Of a DNA stretch of 21,814 bases, positions 17,337 to 21,814 are shown in pieces. Source of the stretch: Chara braunii. Its lineage: Eukaryota > Streptophyta > Charophyceae > Charales > Characeae. The DNA lies in assembly GCA_003427395.1 (NCBI GenBank), contig BFEA01000827.1:290125-311938 (forward strand), given 5' to 3'. A model generated the notes under the pieces. It saw only the letters and a list, made by a program, of their open reading frames with translations, was not told the DNA's origin and searched no databases. The position numbers and the translations under genes were made by a program. Position 1 is the stretch's first letter. Each line of letters begins with the position of its first letter.

Positions 17337-18534
17337 GAAAGACCGAGCTTACCTGCGAGGGCGAAGCTGCCTGTCGGAGGGAAGAACCAAAGTCCGGGTG
17401 GGAGGGGTAGGTTTGTGAAGCTTCCTAAGCTAGTCTTCGTCGCTCGTAGTCGGAGTAGATCAGCGGTGTAGATGCTCGCAAATCTGTTGGTGTCCAGAAT
17501 GTCGAAGGACACGGCATCGCTTGCATGCGGGGCAAAGTACACGAGGACGGAACCAATGCACTGGTCGATGGACTTTTGCGTGTGACGGTCGGCCAACGTG
17601 TCTTGAGTGGGCTGCGACTTCGTCCGAACGTGTGGCCCAAGGCCAACGCGTCCCATGAAGCGTTGGCTCATATTGTTGCGAGTAGCGCCGCAATCGATCA
17701 AAGCGTTGCAGGTCACCTCTGAATGTGTATGTACAACAATGGCGCGCCAATGTCATCGTACCGTTGTGTCTTAAACTCGCGGTCAATCTTTGCAAGGTAG
17801 TCGCAAAAGTTAACAACCTCTACTTTGGCGTCCATCAACAAAGCTGGTACTGTAGTGTGCAAGTAATCCCACAATTGTGCCTTGAGCACGTTGCAATGCG
17901 GTTTCGGCAATCGACCGGTCGGGGAAACGGGCATCCATTGGAAGTCCGTGAACGTCAACAGGTCGAGTCTCTTAAGTCTTGACCATGACATCGAATCCCC
18001 GACGATAATTGGCAGTGAAGATGCCGAATCGGTTGCCGATGGTGGTGAAACCGTGCATGCGGTGGATTGTTGTTCGTGGAGTGGTTGGTCCAACGGTGGG
18101 ACCAAGTGGACAGCGTAATCCTCGTAAGATTACTGAGGACTTGCAACATGCGCCTCCTCCCCAGATGTGTAGGAGGCCGCTAGCAAGGCGACCGAATCTG
18201 GCGGAGTGAGAGGTGGAATCGGCTCACCTCCCGCGCAACTCAGTTTTCCAAGCTGTGGTACTGACTGTTCATTTCCGGCCGGCGATGCGGTTTTCACCTT
18301 CCCTTTTCCCCAAGAGTTATTGTTGCTTCGCGGCTGGACAACGGTCACCTGATCTCCCTCACGTGATGCTGGGGTGGCTGTCGGGCTTCCACAATGTTGT
18401 CCGGTTGGAGTGCAGCGACATGCTGCGGACACTGACCAAATTTTCCCTTCTCCACATGGGCTGGCTGCCACGCCGACTTCTCGTGTGCAACAGCCCAGTT
18501 GGTCTTGATGATCTCTCACAGCTTGTAGTTTTTT
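17337..18534 (-). pseudogene. Degenerate gag-protease of a Ty3/gypsy retrotransposon
   Basis: Reading down the minus strand, a gag/linker-like region (about 18530-18130, with REGDQVTVVQPRSNNNSWG and TPPDSVALLAASYTSGEEAH) ends in an in-frame TAA. The same frame then continues (18105-17713) through VVNFCDYLAKIDREFKTQRY and DDIGAPLLYI before a frameshift near 17715. The next frame carries the retropepsin motif ALIDCGATRN and LADRHTQKSIDQCIG, VLVYFAPHASDAVSFDILDT. The usual Asp-Ser/Thr-Gly active site reads Asp-Cys-Gly. After FDILDT the family similarity stops and the frame runs to the polypurine tract, so reverse transcriptase, RNase H and integrase are missing. A second frame between 18380 and 18520 also reads gag-like, suggesting another frameshift. 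Family assignment is from memory of streptophyte algal elements. The copy is dead. Confidence 0.82.
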
Positions 18535-18618
18535 AGAGACTTTAGTAGGAGAATATTTCAAGAATATTGGAAGCATTAGAGACTTTAATAGGAGAATATT
18601 TCAAGAATATTGGAAGAA
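18533..18618 (+). repeat. Two tandem units of 43 bp
   Basis: AGAGACTTTARTAGGAGAAT, then ATTTCAAGAATATTGGAAG, starts at 18535 and again at 18578. The copies differ at one internal base plus the junction. It sits at the upstream edge of the gag remnant, and 43 is not a multiple of three. Confidence 0.95.
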
Positions 18619-19299
18619 TAGTTGAAGATAACCTAATCGTATCCCATAGAATAACATCATAATATATCGCGAGACTTAAGTAATCCACAAAGAGTAATCA
18701 ACTAATTAAAACAGGGCCCAACTATGAGGACGCTGTTCCCGTACGAAGTGAAAGCTGAGAAAAAAAACCTTCTCCCTTCTTCCTCAACCCCTTCCTTCCA
18801 CTTACCTCCCACCCTTCAAACCCTACCCCTGCACCTCTGGGGAAAGAAGAGTTCACTTCCTCCCGCTCTTAGTCCAAGGCTCAAAGCAACACTAACTCCA
18901 AAGGTATAAGCGGCCATCTTCGATCCCTATAGGGAGTCGAAAACAGTGTGGCAACCCTTTGCCAAGCCCGTTGACAAGTCACGACAAGAGGTTCGAACCA
19001 CCGTAGCCGTAAACTTACCACACACTTACATATAGTTGAGGAAGAAGGCAGATTCGGAATCACCATGTCATCTCATGAACAGCTGCATCGTACCACGAGC
19101 GTCCACCGTGCCTGCATCTAGCCGTAACGCCTGTAAAGATACAAGCAGTACAACCACCACCTCATGCCCCCGTCGTTCTCGTCGCCCGACACACTCGAAT
19201 TTCATGGCGCGCGCTAGATCTTCGATATCTCCTCATCCCCTTGACCATTTGCTCTGAAATTTGGACCACCTCAGCTCCTCGACATAGCCCATCGGTGGA
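18619..19299. other. Intergenic stretch, no gene recognised
   Basis: Only short open frames without domains. GGTTCGAACC at 18990-18999 matches a Pol III B box, but no partner A box at a suitable distance was seen. Confidence 0.5.
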
Positions 19300-19450
19300 C
19301 CAATTTTCAGCCCAGGGCGCGCACCCAATCGCGCGTAATCGTCGAGCGCGGGCGCGCCATTTTCCTTGCTGCGTGCAGTTTTCCCGCGCGCGCGGCTCCT
19401 CGCCCTTGATTGATGATTGATGCTGCCGAGGAGCGCTGCGCCCCTCCGAC
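19300..19450. promoter_or_regulatory. CpG-dense segment with E2F-like and CCAAT motifs
   Basis: GCGCGC-type dinucleotides are dense here compared with the flanks. TTTTCCCGC (19379-19387) fits an E2F site and CCAAT lies at about 19323. No gene was recognised on either side, so promoter function is only a possibility. Confidence 0.2.
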
Positions 19451-19714
19451 CGGTACCCGTTCGTGTTCCACCGATAGTAGGCTTCACGACGACAGGACAT
19501 ATCAATGACTGACATTGTCAAATGTTTTTTTTTTTTTTTTTTAGAGGTGGACTGACAAATGTTTGGACAACTGACATATGCTGGTAGAGTTCACTGTCCT
19601 TCCTGTTGCCTGTGCCCCCGAGGCGTGGTGAGGGAAGGTATACCCAGCTTGAGATGGCAGGGCTGTGGGCCCTTTGTGTTTGAGCCTACGAGAATGGCAC
19701 CTGCCCTCACATCC

Positions 19715-19823
19715 TATGGTCTTCCCCCGAACACAACGCACCCTCATTTTCGCTGTATCTGGCCGGAAATATAGCTTGTATACATTCATTTTTAGGGTGC
19801 GTTATGCTCGGGGGCAGACGGTA
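19715..19823. mobile_element. 109-bp foldback, possible MITE
   Basis: Thirty-base arms at 19715-19744 and 19794-19823 are inverted and match at 25 of 30 positions. The best part is CCCCCGARCAYAACGCACCCT, read identically in from both ends. The 49-bp loop has no coding potential. TA dinucleotides lie at both outer edges, compatible with a Tc1/mariner-type target duplication but far too short to prove it. Confidence 0.6.
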
Positions 19824-20182
19824 GTGTATTTTGCGAGCGGCCCCTCCGATCCAAAACTACCCCTGATTCCTTCCGAATTCCTACTCCTCAAACCTACTCC
19901 GGATTTCCTCACTACCGCCGCTAACCTCAGCGCGTTTGAGTCTCCCTTGCGCAACCTTGCACAACCTTCAGGCGACCATGCGATCTCGAAGAACCGCCGC
20001 CCTTCAAAATCTTTTCTTTGAAGAGCTCGAGTAAGAGGCCTTCCTTCTCTTCATTATTCCTTAAAAGTTAAATAGTAAACCCGCCCCTTTTCTTGATCTT
20101 GACCAGTCCTCCTTTACCTAAATCTGCAATGACCCTTCCCCAAATTTGCGCTGGATTCATTTCCTGCCTCCGTATGGTTTCC
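19824..20182. other. Intergenic stretch, no gene recognised
   Basis: C-rich plus strand with short open frames only. Nothing recognised. Confidence 0.5.
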
Positions 20183-20330
20183 GATACTCACCTTGTCGCC
20201 CACTGCGCAGGAACGTGCCACTCAGCTCACACCGGTACTCACCTTGTCGCCCACTGCGCAACGTGGCACTCAGCTCACACCGGTACTCACCTTGTCGCCC
20301 ACTGCGCAGGAACATGCCACTGAGCTCAGA
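20183..20330 (+). repeat. Three tandem units of 51/48 bp
   Basis: ACTCACCTTGTCGCCCACTG starts at 20186, 20237 and 20285. Unit two lacks three bases (GGA), so the periods are 51 and 48, both multiples of three. Each unit ends GTGCCACTCAGCTCACACCG or close to it. All three plus frames stay open across the array, giving for example the repeated peptide TLSPTAQ in the frame of 20193-20486. No protein family recognised. Confidence 0.93.
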
Positions 20331-20572
20331 GTGTGCAACAAGCAGAGAGATGGAGAAACAAGGCGTGATGAGTGCTCTTGGCTACTATCCATGTGTTGCA
20401 AAGAGTACTCATCCAGGGACAGTCCCATCGGAGATGGCCCCACTCCTAGGCCGTATCCAGGAACCTACGTGAGATCCCAATCCTGAACTGCAGACTGGAG
20501 TGCAGAAATGCCACCTAAATCCTCAACCAATGAGAAAATCTCTGCCCTACGTCCCTTAAGAAACCAGTCAGA
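20331..20572. other. Flank between the 51/48-bp repeat and SINE copy 2
   Basis: Open plus frames run out of the repeat array to about 20486 but match nothing I recognise. No RNA gene seen. Confidence 0.4.
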
Positions 20573-20579
20573 GCTACTT

Positions 20580-20783
20580 CTCCTTTTCATTCTTTTCTCT
20601 CCCTTACTTTTGTTCCCTTCTTGGACTACCGCCTTGCGAAATCATCCTGATCCCGAAACTGACGGCCCCCAGGTTATTCAGGAATGGTCCTCATCTATCT
20701 GGTTCCATCTGGTTTCGAACTCGGGCTAACATTTCAACAGTTCATGGGTGTACCATGAACTGAGCTACCCTTGTTCGGTGATT
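20580..20783 (-). mobile_element. tRNA-derived SINE, copy 2, with 7-bp target-site duplication
   Basis: On the minus strand the element begins AATCACC at 20783. It has an A box TAGCTCAGTTCA (plus positions 20756-20767) and a B box GAGTTCGAAACC (20711-20722) 45 bp further on. The body continues CTGAATAACCTGGGG and CAAGGCGGTAGTCC and ends in an A/G-rich tail. The plus-strand heptamer GCTACTT flanks it exactly, at 20573-20579 and 20784-20790. It aligns with copy 1 from ATCACC through GGTACACC, CTGTTGAAAT and CTGAATNACCT to the tail. A perfect 10-bp inverted repeat, CAGTTCATGG/CCATGAACTG (20739-20763), replaces the normal tRNA anticodon region. Confidence 0.88.
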
Positions 20784-20804
20784 GCTACTTGTAGCAGCCA
20801 GAAA

Positions 20805-20837
20805 GGATAGAGTGGGCTTCGGCCTCCCACTCTGTCC
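20805..20837. other. 12-bp stem hairpin
   Basis: GGATAGAGTGGG (20805-20816) pairs with CCCACTCTGTCC (20826-20837), with one position that would be a G-U pair in RNA, around a 9-nt loop. It lies 18 bp before the much longer hairpin at 20855. Function unknown. Confidence 0.75.
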
Positions 20838-20854
20838 CGTGGCCTCGTCCCATC

Positions 20855-20989
20855 AGCAGTGTTGAGTTTCTTCAACGCCCCAATCTGGATGTGTTTGTGG
20901 AGATGTGCAGAAATCGCCTTGAGTTTGCCTCAACCGCACATCTCCACAAACACCTCCACATTCGGGCGTTCAAGAAACTCAACACTGCT
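20855..20989. other. 135-nt near-perfect foldback, miRNA-precursor-like or inverted duplication
   Basis: The 54-nt arms at 20855-20908 and 20936-20989 are reverse complements at 50 of 54 positions, with four isolated mismatches and no bulges, around a 27-nt loop. The arms start AGCAGTGTTGAGTTTCTT and end GTGTTTGTGGAGATGTGC. Size, symmetric mismatches and small loop fit a plant-type microRNA or siRNA precursor. A recent inverted duplication or a MITE fits equally from sequence alone; no target-site duplication was seen at the ends. The plus-strand open frame across it has no recognisable domain. Confidence 0.8.
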
Positions 20990-21792
20990 AGTGCAACGAG
21001 GTCCCCCCAGTAACCCACCTGTTGTGCCCCTTCGTCCACCTTATGGAGGATCGAAGACTGATGACCTCAAACATGAACAACGTGCATACATGGTGAGGGC
21101 TTCTAAGGATTCTAAGGAGAGCTTCAGGGATAATTGCTACACTCAGGGTAAGCCTTGTCTCATAGTCCAGGACACCCACGGCCTACTGCTCCAGCCTCGA
21201 GGTGAGCACTGTGTACTCAGTGACTGGCCTCTACAACACCATGGACTTGAAAAAAAAAAGAAAAAAAGGAAACCTGTAGGCACCGGGCAAATTTTTCGGC
21301 CATATCTCTGCTTCAAGCTTTTTTTTTTTTTTCTTAAGCTTTTTTTTTTAATTATATTTTATTTTATTTTAATCTTCATTATCTTCAATATAAGTGGGGT
21401 TCGGCACATCGTTGTCTTCTCTTCCTATGGTGTGCTCTCTGGTCTATTCTCTCTCCTTCTGATATCTCTTGTGCGTCCTGCGATGCATGTTCAATTGTCT
21501 CGAGAACCAAAATTTGACTGGTAGCTTATTGCTTAAATTTACTCGCTCCACCACTCTCAGACAAGCACAAAAGACAAAAAATCATGGCAATGTTTCTTTC
21601 CACGTCCTAGGGGAAGATGCACTCTCGGCCCGCACAACGCGAGGCCAAGCCTCATCGCAGCCAAGACCAGCGTGTTCTCGTCCACCTCCCCTGCCACACC
21701 TTGCACCTTGCCGCCCCCTCCTCTCGCCCCTGTTCTGTTCTGCCCGCCCATTTTTTTCAAATTAATTTGGACCGTTTCTCGATTTGCCTGTC
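20990..21792. other. Intergenic stretch, no gene recognised
   Basis: A plus-strand open frame runs through the hairpin to 21524, including residues such as PPYGGSKTDDLKHEQ, but no domain was recognised and it crosses A and T runs near 21250 and 21320, so it is probably not a gene. The 3' half of the dispersed motif occurs at 21591-21622. T-rich AT-biased DNA spans 21320-21400. Confidence 0.45.
21591..21622 (+). repeat. Dispersed motif, partial copy 4
   Basis: CCTAGGGGAAGATGCACTCT aligns with the 3' half of the motif at 9026, 10726 and 11545. The 5' half is not conserved here. Confidence 0.45.
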
Positions 21793-21814
21793 TTTTTTTT
21801 TTTTTTTTTTTTTT
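21793..21814. repeat. Poly(T) run at window end
   Basis: At least 22 T, running off the window. With the TC tract at the left end it suggests contig termini at low-complexity DNA. Confidence 0.95.

Noticed and set aside
18975-19020. tRNA gene or third SINE at GGTTCGAACC
   Set aside because: The 10-mer is self-complementary and no A box or cloverleaf arms lie at the right distance on either strand.
19505-19575. Retroposon with T18 tail flanked by CAAATGTTT repeats
   Set aside because: The bracketed DNA is only the T run plus about 15 bp, so there is no body to an element. Slippage within a T tract is enough.
20859-21524. 221-residue plus-strand open frame
   Set aside because: It runs through the foldback hairpin, an A-rich tract and a T-rich AT-biased tract encoding Lys and Phe runs. 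No domain was recognised.

Overview
The window is nuclear DNA from a eukaryote, most likely a streptophyte (plant-lineage) alga or early-diverging plant. Only one intact protein gene can be supported. The rest is repeat-rich intergenic DNA holding LTR-retrotransposon debris, tRNA-derived SINEs, a U6 snRNA retrocopy, foldback elements, tandem repeats and long (TC)n tracts. The gag-protease remnant at 17.3-18.5 kb resembles, from memory and not from a search, Ty3/gypsy proteins abundant in Chara braunii; treat that species suggestion as tentative. The window starts inside a 74-nt (TC)n tract and ends inside a run of 22 T, so both edges may be contig ends broken at low-complexity DNA.

Layout. 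1-1430: (TC)n/(AC)n, then about 800 bp of pyrimidine-rich DNA containing an imperfect ~180-bp duplication. 1431-3215 (minus): single-exon RRP9/U3-55K WD40 gene, with five CCAAT boxes and an E2F-like site at its 5' side. 3689-3834: U6 snRNA retrocopy lacking an internal 22-nt block, with a poly(A)-rich tail and a 12-bp target-site duplication. 3911-4660: short tandem modules. 4660-6150: no gene seen. 6151-6516: three ~122-bp tandem units. 6845-7555: a ~45-bp core repeated seven times at 98-131 bp spacing. 7560-10330: no gene seen; an A24 run and the first copy of a dispersed ~36-nt motif. 10331-10523: tRNA-derived SINE (+). 12523-12862: two 173-bp tandem units. 12859-13380: AT-rich foldback/MITE-like element. 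14330-16120: a duplicated GA/TC module, then four diverged tandem units of ~310-440 bp. 16608-18534 (minus): degenerate Ty3/gypsy element with 3' LTR, polypurine tract, broken protease and broken gag. 18533-18618: 43-bp duplication. 19715-19823: 109-bp foldback. 20183-20330: three 48-51-bp tandem units. 20580-20783 (minus): second SINE of the same family, flanked by a perfect 7-bp duplication. 20805-20837 and 20855-20989: two adjacent hairpins, the second with 54-nt arms matching at 50 of 54 positions.

Apart from RRP9 no genes appear to work together here. The common thread is retroposition: the two related SINEs and the U6 retrocopy all look like RNA polymerase III transcripts copied back into DNA by a LINE-type machinery. 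The observations most worth following up are the 135-nt foldback near 20.9 kb, the SINE family, the internally deleted U6 retrocopy and the seven-fold spaced core repeat.
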